NCBI RefSeq assembly: GCF_001570625.1
Contig: NZ_BBQT01000004.1
Coordinates: forward strand, 124,001-188,000
Direction of reading: 5' to 3'
DNA length: 64,000 bases
Source of the DNA: Syntrophomonas wolfei subsp. methylbutyratica
Lineage (GTDB): Bacteria; Bacillota; Syntrophomonadia; Syntrophomonadales; Syntrophomonadaceae
Shown here: one piece after another, positions 8,073 to 18,193 of the stretch
Position numbering within the stretch: position 1 is the stretch's first letter
Layout of the letters: each line of letters opens with the position of its first letter
Translations under genes and position numbers: made by a program
The notes under the pieces: model-generated
The model's input: only the letters and a program-made list of their open reading frames with translations
Databases searched by the model: none
What the model was told of the DNA's origin: nothing

Positions 8073-9734
8073 ATGAAAAGCGATAAGGTGAAAAAAGGTC
8101 TGGAAAAAGCGCCCCATCGCTCACTTTTCAAAGCCCTGGGCTTAACTGACGAGGAAATAGAGCGTCCCCTGGTAGGCATAGTCAATTCCCGGAATGAAAT
8201 AGTACCCGGGCATATTAATCTGGATAAGATTGCGGAGGCGGTAAAAGCCGGTGTGCGTATAGCCGGGGGAACTCCGTTCGAGTTTCAGACCATTGGAGTT
8301 TGCGATGGTATTGCCATGAATCATATAGGGATGAAGTATTCCCTGGGCAGTCGGGAATTGATTGCTGATAGTGTGGAAGTAATGGCAACAGCACACGCTT
8401 TTGATGCTCTGGTGTTTATCCCCAATTGCGACAAGATTGTTCCTGGTATGTTAATGGCGGCAGCCCGTTTAAATTTGCCCTCCGTTTTTGTTAGTGGCGG
8501 TCCCATGCTGGCAGGTACGATTAGAGGGAAAAAGATAAGCCTAACCCAACTCTTTGAAGGAGTAGGAGCAGTGGCTGCCGGGCGCATGAGCCTGGAGGAA
8601 CTCCAGGTAATGGAAGAATGCGGCTGCCCCACCTGTGGCTCTTGTTCCGGCATGTTTACGGCCAATTCCATGAATTGTCTCACGGAAGCGCTGGGTATGG
8701 GCCTGCCGGGAAACGGAACTATACCGGCGGTATTTTCCGAGCGCATCCGGTTGGCCAAGCAAGCCGGTATGAAAGTAATGGAGCTCTGGGAGAAAAATAT
8801 ATGCCCCCTGGATATTATGACCCCGGAAGCGTTTCAGAACGCGATTCGTTTGGATATGGCCATAGGATGTTCTACCAATTCCGTATTGCACCTCTTGGCT
8901 ATAGCGGCGGAAAGCGGGGTAAAGATAGATCTGGAGATGTTTAACCAATTGAGTGCAACCACCCCTCACCTCTGCAAGCTCAGCCCGGCCGGGGAGCATC
9001 ATGTGGAGGATTTTTACCAGGCGGGTGGAATACAAGCCTTATTTAATGAGTTGGATAAAAAAGATTTGATAAACCGGGAATGTATTAGCGTAACCGGCCG
9101 CAGTGCGGGCGAGAATTTCGCGCATTCACCAGTCCGTGATTATTCGGTAATACGCCCTCTGCACGAGCCCTACAGCGAAAGCGGAGGACTGGCTATACTC
9201 TTCGGCAACCTGTCCCCGGAAGGAGCCGTAGTAAAGAAGGGGGCAGTGGCTCCGGAAATGATGGAGCACGAAGGGCCGGCCCGAGTATTTAATAGCGAGG
9301 AAGAAGCGGTGGAAGCCATATTGGACAACCGGATTAAATCCGGTGATGTAATAGTTATCCGCTATGAAGGACCACAGGGGGGACCGGGGATGAGGGAAAT
9401 GCTGACCCCAACCTCGGCTATAGCTGGAATGGGCTTGGATAAGGAAGTGGCCCTTATTACTGATGGTCGCTTTTCCGGAGCTACCCGGGGAGCTTCCATT
9501 GGCCATGTATCACCTGAAGCTGCTGCTGGAGGCTTGATAGCCCTGGTAGAGGAAGGAGACCTTATTCGAATAAATATTCCGGCCTGCCGGCTGGAACTTC
9601 TGGTAGATGAGAGAACTCTCGGGGAGAGGAAGCTGCTCTGGAAAGTACCGGAGCCCCGAATAAAAACTGGATATATGAGGCGATATGCCAGGATGGTACA
9701 ATCAGCCAGTACCGGGGCCGTATTTAAAAACTAA
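8073..9734 (+). CDS. ilvD: Dihydroxy-acid dehydratase
   Basis: A 553-residue IlvD/Edd-family iron-sulfur enzyme that dehydrates 2,3-dihydroxyisovalerate and 2,3-dihydroxy-3-methylvalerate to the oxoacids used by IlvE. Cluster cysteines are visible at about residues 119 ([10 protein letters not shown]) and 191 ([20 protein letters not shown]). The C-terminal family motif [19 protein letters not shown] and [10 protein letters not shown] are present. The start ATG 8073 has GAGGAGGTATAAAGC before it. It lies 67 bases after ilvE in the same operon; a hairpin follows the stop. Confidence 0.97.
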   Translation: MKSDKVKKGLEKAPHRSLFKALGLTDEEIERPLVGIVNSRNEIVPGHINLDKIAEAVKAGVRIAGGTPFEFQTIGVCDGIAMNHIGMKYSLGSRELIADSVEVMATAHAFDALVFIPNCDKIVPGMLMAAARLNLPSVFVSGGPMLAGTIRGKKISLTQLFEGVGAVAAGRMSLEELQVMEECGCPTCGSCSGMFTANSMNCLTEALGMGLPGNGTIPAVFSERIRLAKQAGMKVMELWEKNICPLDIMTPEAFQNAIRLDMAIGCSTNSVLHLLAIAAESGVKIDLEMFNQLSATTPHLCKLSPAGEHHVEDFYQAGGIQALFNELDKKDLINRECISVTGRSAGENFAHSPVRDYSVIRPLHEPYSESGGLAILFGNLSPEGAVVKKGAVAPEMMEHEGPARVFNSEEEAVEAILDNRIKSGDVIVIRYEGPQGGPGMREMLTPTSAIAGMGLDKEVALITDGRFSGATRGASIGHVSPEAAAGGLIALVEEGDLIRINIPACRLELLVDERTLGERKLLWKVPEPRIKTGYMRRYARMVQSASTGAVFKN

Positions 9735-9752
9735 CCCATTATAATTGGTAAT

Positions 9753-9787
9753 AATAGCGGGCCATCGAAAGCCCGCTATTGTTTTAT
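9753..9787 (+). terminator. Hairpin after ilvD
   Basis: AATAGCGGGC (9753-9762) pairs with GCCCGCTATT (9771-9780), followed by GTTTT. It could end or attenuate transcription between ilvD and ilvB, which are separated by 204 bases. Confidence 0.7.
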
Positions 9788-9804
9788 CCGATGACTAACT
9801 CGCT

Positions 9805-9899
9805 CTATTACTCCCGCCTCTATAGTCGGGAGTAATAGCGACAAAGTTTCTGGATAAGTGCGACTAAGCTTCAGAAGGAGTTAAAACTCCACCTGAAGC
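9805..9899 (+). promoter_or_regulatory. Structured leader before ilvB, function unknown
   Basis: Two strong hairpins follow one another: CTATTACTCCCG/CGGGAGTAATAG (9805-9816/9827-9838), and a nested stem GCTTCAG/CTGAAGC (9868-9874/9893-9899) enclosing GGAGTT/AACTCC (9877-9890). The inner stem contains a GGAG that could mimic or trap a ribosome site. Its position 40 bases before the ilvB start suggests a regulatory or repeat role. It does not match a riboswitch class I recognise. Confidence 0.5.
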
Positions 9900-9938
9900 A
9901 AGTCTTACTTTATAGAAAATAAAGCGGAGGTGAGCTAG

Positions 9939-11627
9939 GTGAAATTAAAAGGAGCCGAGATTTTACTGCAGTGTTTGCAAAAGGAAGGAGTGGATACCGT
10001 ATTTGGTTACCCGGGTGGAGCGGTCTTACCCATTTATGATGCCCTGTATAAATCAGAGATCAGGCACATCCTTTCCCGACATGAACAAGGAGCCGCCCAT
10101 GCTGCTGATGGTTATGCCCGGGCAACTGGCCGGGTAGGTGTTTGCATAGCAACCTCAGGTCCGGGAGCAACCAATCTGGTTACCGGAATAGCTACTGCCT
10201 ACATGGATTCGATCCCCCTGGTCTGTTTTACCGGACAGGTTGGAACCTCTTTAATCGGTAGAGATGCCTTTCAGGAGGCGGATATAACCGGTATAACCCT
10301 TCCTATAACGAAACATAATTACCTGGTGGAGAAGACGGAGGATCTAGCTCGGATAGTGAAGGAAGCCTTTTATATTGCCCGTACCAACCGGCCCGGTCCG
10401 GTGGTGGTTGACCTGCCTAAAGATGTAATGGAAAAGGAAATAGATTTTGAGTACCCGGAAGAAGCCATTAACATAAGGGGTTATCGCGTAGTAAAGGGAT
10501 ACAATTCCAACCAGGTGATTACCGCCGTAGACTATATTCAAAAAGCCCGCCGCCCGGTAATCTATGCTGGCGGAGGAGTTATTTCTTCGAATGCGGCGGA
10601 AGAGCTGAGAGAACTGGCGGAGAAAAGGAAAATACCGGTTACCACTACCTTAATGGGGATGGGGGGATTTCCCGGCAACAGCTATCTCTCTCTGGGGATG
10701 TTGGGCATGCACGGAACCCGTTACGCTAATTATGCCATTGGTGAGTGTGACCTGCTTATAGCGGTAGGGGTGCGCTTCGATGACCGGGTTACCGGTAAGA
10801 TTGATACCTTTGCCCCCCATGCGCGGGTGATTCATATTGACATAGATGCTGCCGAAATTGGGAAAAATGTGGAGGTGGAAGTCCCCATCGTAGGGCAGGT
10901 CAAGGAAGTGCTGGCAGCTATCAACCAGCGGCTGGAAGCAATCGAATCGGAGGAATTAAACGAATGGCATGAAACCATCCACCGCTGGAAAGAGGAATAT
11001 CCCTTACGCTATGGGGATTCCTCCGAAGGAAGGATAATGCCCCAGCATGTAATCGAAGAAGTCTATTCTCTAACCCAGGGGGAGGCCATTATCTGTACCG
11101 AGGTAGGGCAGAACCAGATGTGGGCCGCCCAGTATTATCACTATAAGCATCCCCGCAGTTTTTTAAGTTCCGGGGGATTGGGTACCATGGGTTATGGATT
11201 CCCGGCCGCCATCGGCGCCAAAATTGCCTGTCCCGAGCTGCCGGTTGTAGATATCGCTGGTGATGGCAGCATTCAAATGAATATACAAGAATTAGGTACC
11301 GCAGTACAATACCGGCTTCCTATTATTATCTGTATTTTGAACAATCATTTCTTAGGTATGGTTAGACAGTGGCAAGGTTTATTTTATGGAGGGCGTTATT
11401 CCTATACTGATATGAGCCATCAACCGGACTTTGTAAAAATAGCTGAAGCTTACGGGGCCATAGGCCGGCGTATCAAAGAAGCGTCCCAGGTCCGGGAAGC
11501 CCTGGAGGAAGCCCTTAAAGTCAAGGATCGCCCGGTGGTTCTGGATTTCTGGGTAGAGAGAGAGGCTGATGTCTATCCCATGGTACCACCAGGTGGATCC
11601 CTTATGAATATGCTGGGGGGGGATTAA
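9939..11627 (+). CDS. ilvB: Acetolactate synthase, large (catalytic) subunit
   Basis: A 562-residue thiamine-diphosphate enzyme that condenses two pyruvates to acetolactate, or pyruvate with 2-oxobutyrate, the first common step of branched-chain synthesis. N-terminal [15 protein letters not shown] and [18 protein letters not shown] carry the catalytic glutamate; the ThDP/Mg motif [15 protein letters not shown]...ILNN is near residues 440-470. GTG 9939 follows GGAGGTGAG. The next gene, ilvN, starts 2 bases after the stop, so the two subunits are translationally coupled. The presence of the regulatory subunit suggests the biosynthetic, feedback-controlled form. Confidence 0.96.
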   Translation: MKLKGAEILLQCLQKEGVDTVFGYPGGAVLPIYDALYKSEIRHILSRHEQGAAHAADGYARATGRVGVCIATSGPGATNLVTGIATAYMDSIPLVCFTGQVGTSLIGRDAFQEADITGITLPITKHNYLVEKTEDLARIVKEAFYIARTNRPGPVVVDLPKDVMEKEIDFEYPEEAINIRGYRVVKGYNSNQVITAVDYIQKARRPVIYAGGGVISSNAAEELRELAEKRKIPVTTTLMGMGGFPGNSYLSLGMLGMHGTRYANYAIGECDLLIAVGVRFDDRVTGKIDTFAPHARVIHIDIDAAEIGKNVEVEVPIVGQVKEVLAAINQRLEAIESEELNEWHETIHRWKEEYPLRYGDSSEGRIMPQHVIEEVYSLTQGEAIICTEVGQNQMWAAQYYHYKHPRSFLSSGGLGTMGYGFPAAIGAKIACPELPVVDIAGDGSIQMNIQELGTAVQYRLPIIICILNNHFLGMVRQWQGLFYGGRYSYTDMSHQPDFVKIAEAYGAIGRRIKEASQVREALEEALKVKDRPVVLDFWVEREADVYPMVPPGGSLMNMLGGD

Positions 11628-11629
11628 TC

Positions 11630-12112
11630 ATGAAGAAACATACCTTGGCGGTTACCGTAGAAAATCGTCCTGGGGTCCTAACCCGGGTCACCACCATGTT
11701 CCGCCGGAGAGGCTACAACATTGAGAGCCTGGCGGTGGGGGCTACAGAAAACCCAGCGATTTCCCGCATTACCATAGAAGTCGCCGGAGATGACAGGATA
11801 ATCGAACAAGTAACCAAGCAGTTGTATAAACTTATCGAAGTAATTAAAATAAATGATCTTACCGATGCCCGATCAGTTGATCGCGAACTGGTTTTAATCA
11901 AAGTTAAAGCCGACAACAGTGTCCGGGCCGAGATTGTACAGATAGTGGACATATTTAGAGCCCGTATAGTAGACATTGGCCGGGATTCACTGATAATAGA
12001 AGTCACTGGAGATTCCAGAAAAATTGAAGCTATAGAGGATTCCCTCCGCGCTTTCGGTATAATCGAAATGGTGCGAACCGGCAAGATTGCCATGATTCGC
12101 GGAGGCAAGTAA
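11630..12112 (+). CDS. ilvN: Acetolactate synthase, small (regulatory) subunit
   Basis: A 160-residue IlvN/IlvH protein. The N-terminal ACT domain is clear (TLAVTVENRPGVLTRVTTMF, RRGYNIESLAVGATE), followed by the usual C-terminal domain (RELVLIKVKADNSVRAEI). In this family the ACT dimer binds valine and passes feedback inhibition to IlvB. ATG 11630 lies 2 bases after ilvB. The length fits the longer IlvH-type subunits (~160 residues). Confidence 0.95.
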   Translation: MKKHTLAVTVENRPGVLTRVTTMFRRRGYNIESLAVGATENPAISRITIEVAGDDRIIEQVTKQLYKLIEVIKINDLTDARSVDRELVLIKVKADNSVRAEIVQIVDIFRARIVDIGRDSLIIEVTGDSRKIEAIEDSLRAFGIIEMVRTGKIAMIRGGK

Positions 12113-12126
12113 TTAAAAACTTATTC

Positions 12127-12488
12127 ACACTGCAAAAAACCTTTTGATTCAGAAGGGTTGCATAAATATACAAAGCGAGCGTTGGCGAAGCATGGATACA
12201 GCACCCTGCGGGTACTCCTGATGTTCCATCCTTCGGATGTCACTATTAAGGTTGCACCGGCGAAGGCGAGCAGGCGAAAGGGGGCGAGCGACAGGATGTC
12301 GCGAGAGCGCTGCTGACCAGGACGGGAGATTAGCGCGGGTACCCCTTGAGCTGCGAGACAAGCCGCAGGTGTTGCTCATGCGAAGCGCCCTGTCGGGCAC
12401 AACTGATGCTCCCTTCGGTCGCTATTAAGGACGCTGCGAGCGGTATATTTATACAAACCAATGAATATTATTAACTTTTTGCAGCAAA
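12127..12488 (+). repeat. Family C element, copy C1 (with two D modules)
   Basis: Starts ACACTGCAAAAAACC and ends CTTTTTGCAGC, with inner end boxes GGTTGCATAAATATACAAAG and GCGGTATATTTATACAA. The GC-rich core GCGAAGGCGAGCAGGCGAAA is shared with all copies. D modules lie at about 12202-12254 and 12386-12432. It fills nearly the whole ilvN-ilvC gap and so sits inside the operon without breaking a gene; its right end is only about 30 bases before the ilvC start. Confidence 0.9.
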
Positions 12489-12514
12489 ATCAAAATTTAA
12501 AGGAGGTTATATTG

Positions 12515-13528
12515 ATGGCTAGGATGTTTTATGATGCAGATGCCAATTTGGAGAATCTGAAGGGAAAGACCATAGCAGTTATGGGATTTGGTTCCCAGGG
12601 ACACGCTCAGGCCCAAAACCTTAAAGAGAGTGGACTTAATGTCATAGTGGGCCTTAGGAAACCTTTTGACGAAGCCAGCGAAAAAGAATGGAACGCCGTA
12701 ATCGCCGCCGGAATAACCCCGATGAGCGTGGCGGAAGCGGCGGAAGCAGCGGATGTAATCCAGATACTGCTCCCCGACGAAGTGCAGGCCCGGGTCTATG
12801 ATGCGGAAATCAAGCCTTATCTTAAAGCAGGAAATGCCCTGGGCTTTTCCCACGGTTTTAATATTCACTTTGGACAGATTGTACCCCCGGCTTTTGTGGA
12901 CGTATTCATGGTAGCCCCCAAAAGCCCCGGGCACCTGGTGCGCCGTATGTATGTAAAAGGTGCCGGGGTTCCGGGCCTGGTGGCAGTGCAGCAGGATTAC
13001 AGCGGAAAGGCGAAAGAGCTGGCCCTGGCCTATGCTTGCGGAATTGGCTGTACCCGAGCCGGAGTAATTGAAACCAGTTTCCAGGAAGAAACCGAGACCG
13101 ATCTTTTTGGTGAACAATGCGTTCTCTGCGGTGGGGTAACTGAACTGGTAAAAGCCGGATTTGAGACTCTGGTGGAAGCGGGCTACCAGCCGGAAATTGC
13201 CTATTTTGAGTGCATGCACGAGCTTAAGCTTATTGTGGATTTGATGTATGAAGGCGGCATGAGCTATATGCGTTATTCCATCAGCGATACCGCTGAATGG
13301 GGGGATTACACCAAGGGCCCGGAGATTATCGGGGAAGAAGTAAGATACGCCATGTATGAAGCTTTGCAGGACATTCAGGATGGCAGTTTTGCCAAGGGAT
13401 GGCTGCTGGAGAACATGGTAGGGCGTCCTCGCTTCAATGCCTTGAAAAGACAAAACCGGGAACACTTGATTGAAGAAGTCGGAGCCGAACTGCGGGGTAT
13501 GATGCCCTGGCTGAAAGAGACTAAATAG
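12515..13528 (+). CDS. ilvC: Ketol-acid reductoisomerase
   Basis: A 337-residue class I enzyme that isomerises and reduces acetolactate to 2,3-dihydroxyisovalerate using NAD(P)H and Mg. Rossmann motif [19 protein letters not shown] at residues ~21-40; knotted C-terminal domain with [17 protein letters not shown] 12515 follows AAAGGAGGTTATATTG. An in-frame ATG at 12461 lies within the family C element and would add 18 unrelated residues, so it is rejected. Expression relies on read-through of the element or on a promoter within it. Confidence 0.96.
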   Translation: MARMFYDADANLENLKGKTIAVMGFGSQGHAQAQNLKESGLNVIVGLRKPFDEASEKEWNAVIAAGITPMSVAEAAEAADVIQILLPDEVQARVYDAEIKPYLKAGNALGFSHGFNIHFGQIVPPAFVDVFMVAPKSPGHLVRRMYVKGAGVPGLVAVQQDYSGKAKELALAYACGIGCTRAGVIETSFQEETETDLFGEQCVLCGGVTELVKAGFETLVEAGYQPEIAYFECMHELKLIVDLMYEGGMSYMRYSISDTAEWGDYTKGPEIIGEEVRYAMYEALQDIQDGSFAKGWLLENMVGRPRFNALKRQNREHLIEEVGAELRGMMPWLKETK

Positions 13529-13540
13529 GAAGCTTAGACA

Positions 13541-13592
13541 GCGGAAGGCGGAAGGCGGAAGGCGGAAGACGGAAAGCGGAGGGCGGAATGCG
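13541..13592 (+). repeat. Purine-rich GGAAGGC heptamer repeat
   Basis: Four near-perfect GCGGAAG-type 7-base units followed by degenerate GGAAAGCGGAGGGCGGAATG. It lies between ilvC and leuA. A related tract at 46572-46636 forms the end of the EamA permease gene. Such tracts can vary in length by slippage. Confidence 0.85.
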
Positions 13593-13652
13593 GATTTGCT
13601 TTTCGTCTGTGGCCCCTGGGCAGGGGTTAGTGCAAATATGGAGGGGTTGTGT

Positions 13653-15182
13653 ATGGGAGATAAAAAGAGGATATATCTTTTCGATACCACCTTGAGGGAT
13701 GGAGAGCAATCTCCCGGGGTTAGCCTCAATGTGGAAGAAAAGCTGGAAATTGCCGGGCAATTGGCCCGCCTGGGGGTAGATGTAATCGAAGCCGGTTTCC
13801 CTATTGCCTCTCCCGGTGACTTTGCGGCGGTAAAAAGAATAGCGGAAAATATTAAAGGGCCGGTTATTGCTGGTTTATGCCGGGCCACCCGCGGCGATAT
13901 CGACCGTAGCTGGGAGGCAGTTAAAGGGGCCGAATCTCCCCGGATTCACACCTTTTTGGCTACTTCGGATATACATCTTAAACACAAGCTGCAAAAATCC
14001 CGCGAAGAGGTTTTGCTGCAGGCGGTGGAAGCAGTTAAATATGCCCGCAGGTTTTGCAGCGATGTAGAGTTTTCCGCGGAAGATGCCTCCCGCAGCGACC
14101 TGGACTTTTTGGCCCGGGTGATTGAAGCCGTAATCGAAGCCGGAGCCGGGGTAGTCAACCTTCCCGACACGGTAGGTTATGCGGTTCCGGAAGAATACGG
14201 CCACTTTATCCGCTCAGTAATGGAGCGGGTTCCCAATATAGACCGGGCTATTGTCAGCGTTCACTGCCACAATGACCTGGGCATGGCGGTGGCCAATTCC
14301 CTGGCCGCTATCTCTAATGGAGCCAGACAGGTGGAATGCGCCGTTAACGGTATTGGCGAGAGAGCCGGCAATGCCTCCCTGGAAGAAATCATAATGGCCC
14401 TTTACACCCGCCAAGCTTTTTATGACAAGGAAATCAACATAAATTACAGTGAGATATACCGTAGCAGCCGTTTGGTCAGCAGTCTCACCGGGATGGAAGT
14501 GCAGGCCAACAAAGCCATAGTGGGCAAGAATGCTTTTCTGCACGAATCCGGTATCCATCAAGATGGGGTCTTGAAAGAGCGTTCCACCTACGAGATAATG
14601 AGCCCGGAATTGATTGGCATAAGCAGCAGCAACCTGGTATTGGGCAAGCATTCAGGAAGGCATGCCTTTAAAGAACGGCTGGAAGAATTGGGTTACCAAC
14701 TGGGAGATGAGGAACTGGAAAAGGCCTTTATAGGTTTCAAGGAATTGGCCGATAAGAAAAAAGAGGTTACCAACGATGACCTGGAAGCCCTGGTAAAAGA
14801 CAAGGTCTGGGCTATTCCCGAAAGGTTTACCCTTAATTACCTGCAGATTTGCAGCGGGACCACTATTGTACCTACAGCTACGGTTAAACTGGCTATAGAA
14901 AAAATGGTTTTTGAGGCCGCGTCCACCGGCGATGGACCAGTTGATGCCGCTTGCCATGCGGTAGATAAGATAACGGACATTTATGGCAAGATGCATGAGT
15001 TTAAAATAAACGCGGTCAGCAGTGGCAAGGACGCCCTGGGAGAGGTAATATCCCGTATTGAGATAGATGGCAAGATATACAATGGCCGGGGCCTCAGCAC
15101 CGATATTATTGAAGCCAGTGTAAAATCATATATAAACGCTATCAATAAGTATTACTATGAAAAGCACCGGGCTATGGCTTGA
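13653..15182 (+). CDS. leuA: 2-Isopropylmalate synthase
   Basis: A 509-residue enzyme that condenses 2-oxoisovalerate with acetyl-CoA, the committed step to leucine. The HMGL-like TIM barrel opens with [16 protein letters not shown] and carries the metal motif [14 protein letters not shown]; next are [11 protein letters not shown] and [12 protein letters not shown]. The C-terminal ~130 residues form the LeuA allosteric domain that binds leucine in this family. ATG 13653 is chosen because the protein begins [13 protein letters not shown] and GGAGGGG lies upstream. The cimA homologue in the same operon is clearly distinct. Confidence 0.96.
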   Translation: MGDKKRIYLFDTTLRDGEQSPGVSLNVEEKLEIAGQLARLGVDVIEAGFPIASPGDFAAVKRIAENIKGPVIAGLCRATRGDIDRSWEAVKGAESPRIHTFLATSDIHLKHKLQKSREEVLLQAVEAVKYARRFCSDVEFSAEDASRSDLDFLARVIEAVIEAGAGVVNLPDTVGYAVPEEYGHFIRSVMERVPNIDRAIVSVHCHNDLGMAVANSLAAISNGARQVECAVNGIGERAGNASLEEIIMALYTRQAFYDKEININYSEIYRSSRLVSSLTGMEVQANKAIVGKNAFLHESGIHQDGVLKERSTYEIMSPELIGISSSNLVLGKHSGRHAFKERLEELGYQLGDEELEKAFIGFKELADKKKEVTNDDLEALVKDKVWAIPERFTLNYLQICSGTTIVPTATVKLAIEKMVFEAASTGDGPVDAACHAVDKITDIYGKMHEFKINAVSSGKDALGEVISRIEIDGKIYNGRGLSTDIIEASVKSYINAINKYYYEKHRAMA

Positions 15183-15208
15183 TTATTTGCATAAAGGATG
15201 TGTAAAAC

Positions 15209-16498
15209 ATGGGAATGACCATCAGTCAAAAGATCCTGGCCAGGCATGCCGGGCGTGAAATGCTGGAGCCCGGGGAACTAATAAATTGCCAGCTGGACTT
15301 GGTCCTGGGGAATGATGTAACCGCCCCGGTAGCTATCGCAGAATTTAAGAAATTGGGTATAGATAAGGTCTTCGATCAGAGCCGGGTGGTACTGGTTCCC
15401 GATCATTTTACTCCCAACAAGGACATAAAGTCAGCGGAACAGTGTAAAATACTACGGGATTTTGCCCGCCAGTATGAGATAGAAAACTACTTTGAAATCG
15501 GCCAGATGGGAATAGAGCATTGCCTCTTGCCCGAACAGGGTCTGGTAGTTCCAGGTGACCTGGTTATCGGGGCTGATTCCCATACCTGTACCTATGGAGC
15601 TCTGGGAGCCTTCGCTACCGGGGTGGGTTCTACCGACATGGCGGCGGGAATGGCAACCGGGGAAGCCTGGTTTAAGGTTCCCGAGAGTATTAAGTTTGTC
15701 TATTATGGCCGCCTGCCCCGCTGGGTAGGAGGAAAAGACCTCATACTGCAAACCATTGGTGATATCGGAGTTGATGGCGCCCGTTACATGTCTATGGAAT
15801 TCACCGGCGAGGTAATAGAGAATCTCTCTATAGATAATCGCTTTACCATGGCCAATATGGCCATAGAAGCCGGCGGCAAGAATGGTATCTTCGCAGCTGA
15901 TGAGATTACCTTGGACTATGTTAAAAAGCGGGCCAAGCGGCCTTTTGAACTTTACCAATCCGACCCGGATGCCGTATATTTCGATATCAAAGAATACGAT
16001 GTATCTCAGCTGGAACCGGTGGTGGCTTTCCCCCACCTGCCGGAGAACACCCGTCCGGTCACCGAGGCCACTCATGTGAGCCTGGATCAGGTAGTTATAG
16101 GTTCCTGCACCAATGGCCGGATTGAAGATTTGGAAATTACCGCTTCCTTATTGAAAGGGCAAAAGGTACACCCGGAGATCAGAGTGATTATTTTCCCCGG
16201 AACCCGGGAGATTTACCTGGAAGCCCTGCGCCGGGGCTATATTGAGACCTTCATAGAAGCCGGTGCCGTTGTCAGCACTCCTACCTGTGGACCCTGCCTG
16301 GGCGGGCATATGGGAATTCTGGCCCGGGGGGAAAAAGCCCTGGCTACCACCAATCGTAATTTTGTCGGGCGCATGGGCCACCCGGAGAGTGAAGTCTACC
16401 TGGCTAGCCCGGCGGTAGCAGCGGCCAGTGCTGTTAAGGGCAGAATCACTGCTCCCTGGGAGCTAGAACCGGAAAGGGGTTTTCATTATGAAATATAG
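15209..16498 (+). CDS. leuC: 3-Isopropylmalate dehydratase, large subunit
   Basis: A 429-residue aconitase-family subunit, the shorter type found in archaea and Clostridia. Cluster cysteines are visible in [14 protein letters not shown] and [13 protein letters not shown], and [20 protein letters not shown] carries another. With LeuD it isomerises 2-isopropylmalate to 3-isopropylmalate. In this family the same enzyme also serves citramalate, which fits the cimA gene in the operon. The start ATG has AAAGGATG upstream. The last 11 bases overlap leuD. Confidence 0.96.
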   Translation: MGMTISQKILARHAGREMLEPGELINCQLDLVLGNDVTAPVAIAEFKKLGIDKVFDQSRVVLVPDHFTPNKDIKSAEQCKILRDFARQYEIENYFEIGQMGIEHCLLPEQGLVVPGDLVIGADSHTCTYGALGAFATGVGSTDMAAGMATGEAWFKVPESIKFVYYGRLPRWVGGKDLILQTIGDIGVDGARYMSMEFTGEVIENLSIDNRFTMANMAIEAGGKNGIFAADEITLDYVKKRAKRPFELYQSDPDAVYFDIKEYDVSQLEPVVAFPHLPENTRPVTEATHVSLDQVVIGSCTNGRIEDLEITASLLKGQKVHPEIRVIIFPGTREIYLEALRRGYIETFIEAGAVVSTPTCGPCLGGHMGILARGEKALATTNRNFVGRMGHPESEVYLASPAVAAASAVKGRITAPWELEPERGFHYEI

Positions 16499-16973
16499 CG
16501 GCAAGGTTCACAAGTTTGGCGCCGATATAGACACTGATGCCATAATCCCGGCACGCTACCTGAATACTTTTGATCCCCGGGAGCTGGCCCTGCATTGTAT
16601 GGAGGATGCTGATCCTGATTTTCCCCAGAAGGTAAAACCCGGCGATATCATTGTGGCCGACAAAAACTTCGGCTGCGGCAGTTCCCGCGAGCATGCGCCC
16701 ATAGCTATAAAGGGAGCCGGGGTATCCTGCGTAATTGCCAGTTCCTTTGCCCGCATCTTCTATCGCAACGCTATAAACATCGGGCTTCCCATACTGGAAT
16801 GTGAGGCGGCGGCAGAGGGAATAAAAGCGGGAGATGAAGTGGAAATTGAGCTGGAAAACGGGCATATTAAAAACCTGAGCAGCGGCGAGGATTTTCAGGC
16901 CATGCCCTTCCCCGAATTCATGCAGGGGATTATGGCTAAAGGCGGCCTTATCAACTATGTGAAGGGAAAATAG
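16488..16973 (+). CDS. leuD: 3-Isopropylmalate dehydratase, small subunit
   Basis: A 161-residue swivelling-domain subunit of the short type. Motifs: [37 protein letters not shown] and [18 protein letters not shown]. It pairs with LeuC to make the active isomerase. The start overlaps the end of leuC by 11 bases and AAAGGGG lies just upstream, so translation is coupled. Family A palindrome copy 3 follows the stop. Confidence 0.96.
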   Translation: MKYSGKVHKFGADIDTDAIIPARYLNTFDPRELALHCMEDADPDFPQKVKPGDIIVADKNFGCGSSREHAPIAIKGAGVSCVIASSFARIFYRNAINIGLPILECEAAAEGIKAGDEVEIELENGHIKNLSSGEDFQAMPFPEFMQGIMAKGGLINYVKGK

Positions 16974-16986
16974 GCAAGTGAGGAGG

Positions 16987-17013
16987 GGGACAAGGGGACC
17001 GTCCCCTTGTCCC
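16987..17013. repeat. Perfect palindrome, family A copy 3
   Basis: GGGACAAGGGGAC (16987-16999) and GTCCCCTTGTCCC (17001-17013) are perfect 13-bp arms around one base. It lies in the 75-base leuD-leuB gap. It lacks a U-tract, so it is more likely a dispersed repeat or RNA processing signal than a strong terminator. Confidence 0.85.
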
Positions 17014-17048
17014 TTATTCAACCTAAAAGCAATGGAAGGATGGAGTTA

Positions 17049-18125
17049 ATGTATAAGATAGCGGTATTGCCCGGAGATGGCATAGGGGTGGAAATCGTAC
17101 CGGAAGCGGTTAAAGCACTGCAGGCCATAGCCCTGCGCTTTGGACATGAGTTTGCGTTTAGTGAAGCCTTGATAGGCGGGGCGGCTTATGATGCGGTGGG
17201 GCATCCCCTGCCGGCGGAAACCCTGGATATCTGCCGCAACTCTGATGCCGTGTTGCTGGGGGCCATCGGCGGGCCTAAATGGGATGAACTCCCGGTACAG
17301 CTGCGTCCCGAAGTGGGAGCTCTCCTGCCCCTGCGAAAAGAACTGGGGCTTTTCGCCAACCTTCGCCCCAGCGTACTGTTTCCCGGTTTGTTGCATGCCT
17401 CCACCCTCAAAGAAGAGGTTATCGATGGTGTAGACATCATGGTAATTCGAGAACTAACCGGAGGGGTGTATTTCGGGGAGAAAAAGAGGGAGCAAACCCC
17501 GGGTGGAGGACAGAAGGCTACAGATATTCTAAGTTACTCCACTTTTGAGATTGAGCGGATTGTTCGCTTGGCTTACGAGGTGGCCCGCAAGCGGGGGAAA
17601 AAACTATGCTCGGTAGACAAAGCCAATGTTTTAGAATCATCCCGATTGTGGAGAGAAACGGTTAATGAACTGGCCCGGGATTATCCCGATGTGGAGACCA
17701 GCCATATGTATGTGGACAATTGCTCCATGCAACTGATTAGGAACCCGCGCCAGTTTGACGTTATTGTTACGGAGAACATGTTTGGCGACATACTAACTGA
17801 TGAAGCATCAATGCTGACCGGTTCCATTGGTATGTTGCCCAGTGCTTCTATTGGCGGAGAAGTAGGCCTCTATGAGCCCTCCCACGGCAGCGCCCCGGAT
17901 ATAGCCGGGCAAAAAAAGGCCAACCCGCTGGCCACTATTCTTTCGGCAGCCATGATGCTGCGCTATTCTTTTAACCTGGAGGAAGAAGCCCGCTTAATAG
18001 AGCAGACCGTTAGAACAGTAATGGAGGAGGGCTACCGCACCCCCGATTTGATGGAAGAAGGCAAGACCTTACTGAATACGGAAGAAATAGGTGATTTGGT
18101 GGCAGCCAGGATTAGGATTCTTTAA
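17049..18125 (+). CDS. leuB: 3-Isopropylmalate dehydrogenase
   Basis: A 358-residue NAD-dependent beta-decarboxylating dehydrogenase that converts 3-isopropylmalate to 2-oxoisocaproate (and, with citramalate-derived substrate, methylmalate to 2-oxobutyrate). Begins [20 protein letters not shown]; substrate and Mg residues lie in [11 protein letters not shown]-like [17 protein letters not shown] and in [18 protein letters not shown] motif [21 protein letters not shown] 17049 is used, with GGATGGAG just before it; earlier in-frame codons run into the family A palindrome. Confidence 0.96.
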   Translation: MYKIAVLPGDGIGVEIVPEAVKALQAIALRFGHEFAFSEALIGGAAYDAVGHPLPAETLDICRNSDAVLLGAIGGPKWDELPVQLRPEVGALLPLRKELGLFANLRPSVLFPGLLHASTLKEEVIDGVDIMVIRELTGGVYFGEKKREQTPGGGQKATDILSYSTFEIERIVRLAYEVARKRGKKLCSVDKANVLESSRLWRETVNELARDYPDVETSHMYVDNCSMQLIRNPRQFDVIVTENMFGDILTDEASMLTGSIGMLPSASIGGEVGLYEPSHGSAPDIAGQKKANPLATILSAAMMLRYSFNLEEEARLIEQTVRTVMEEGYRTPDLMEEGKTLLNTEEIGDLVAARIRIL

Positions 18126-18193
18126 GGATGTTTATCCAGTTAAGCGTTTATTTAGAACACAATTAAGGAGGCAGGCCAGTTGGGAATAAAGAG

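Noticed and set aside
12497-13888. 463-residue minus-strand ORF across ilvC and the start of leuA
   Set aside because: Antisense shadow of two certain genes; low-complexity repeats from the purine tract, no ribosome site, no family features.
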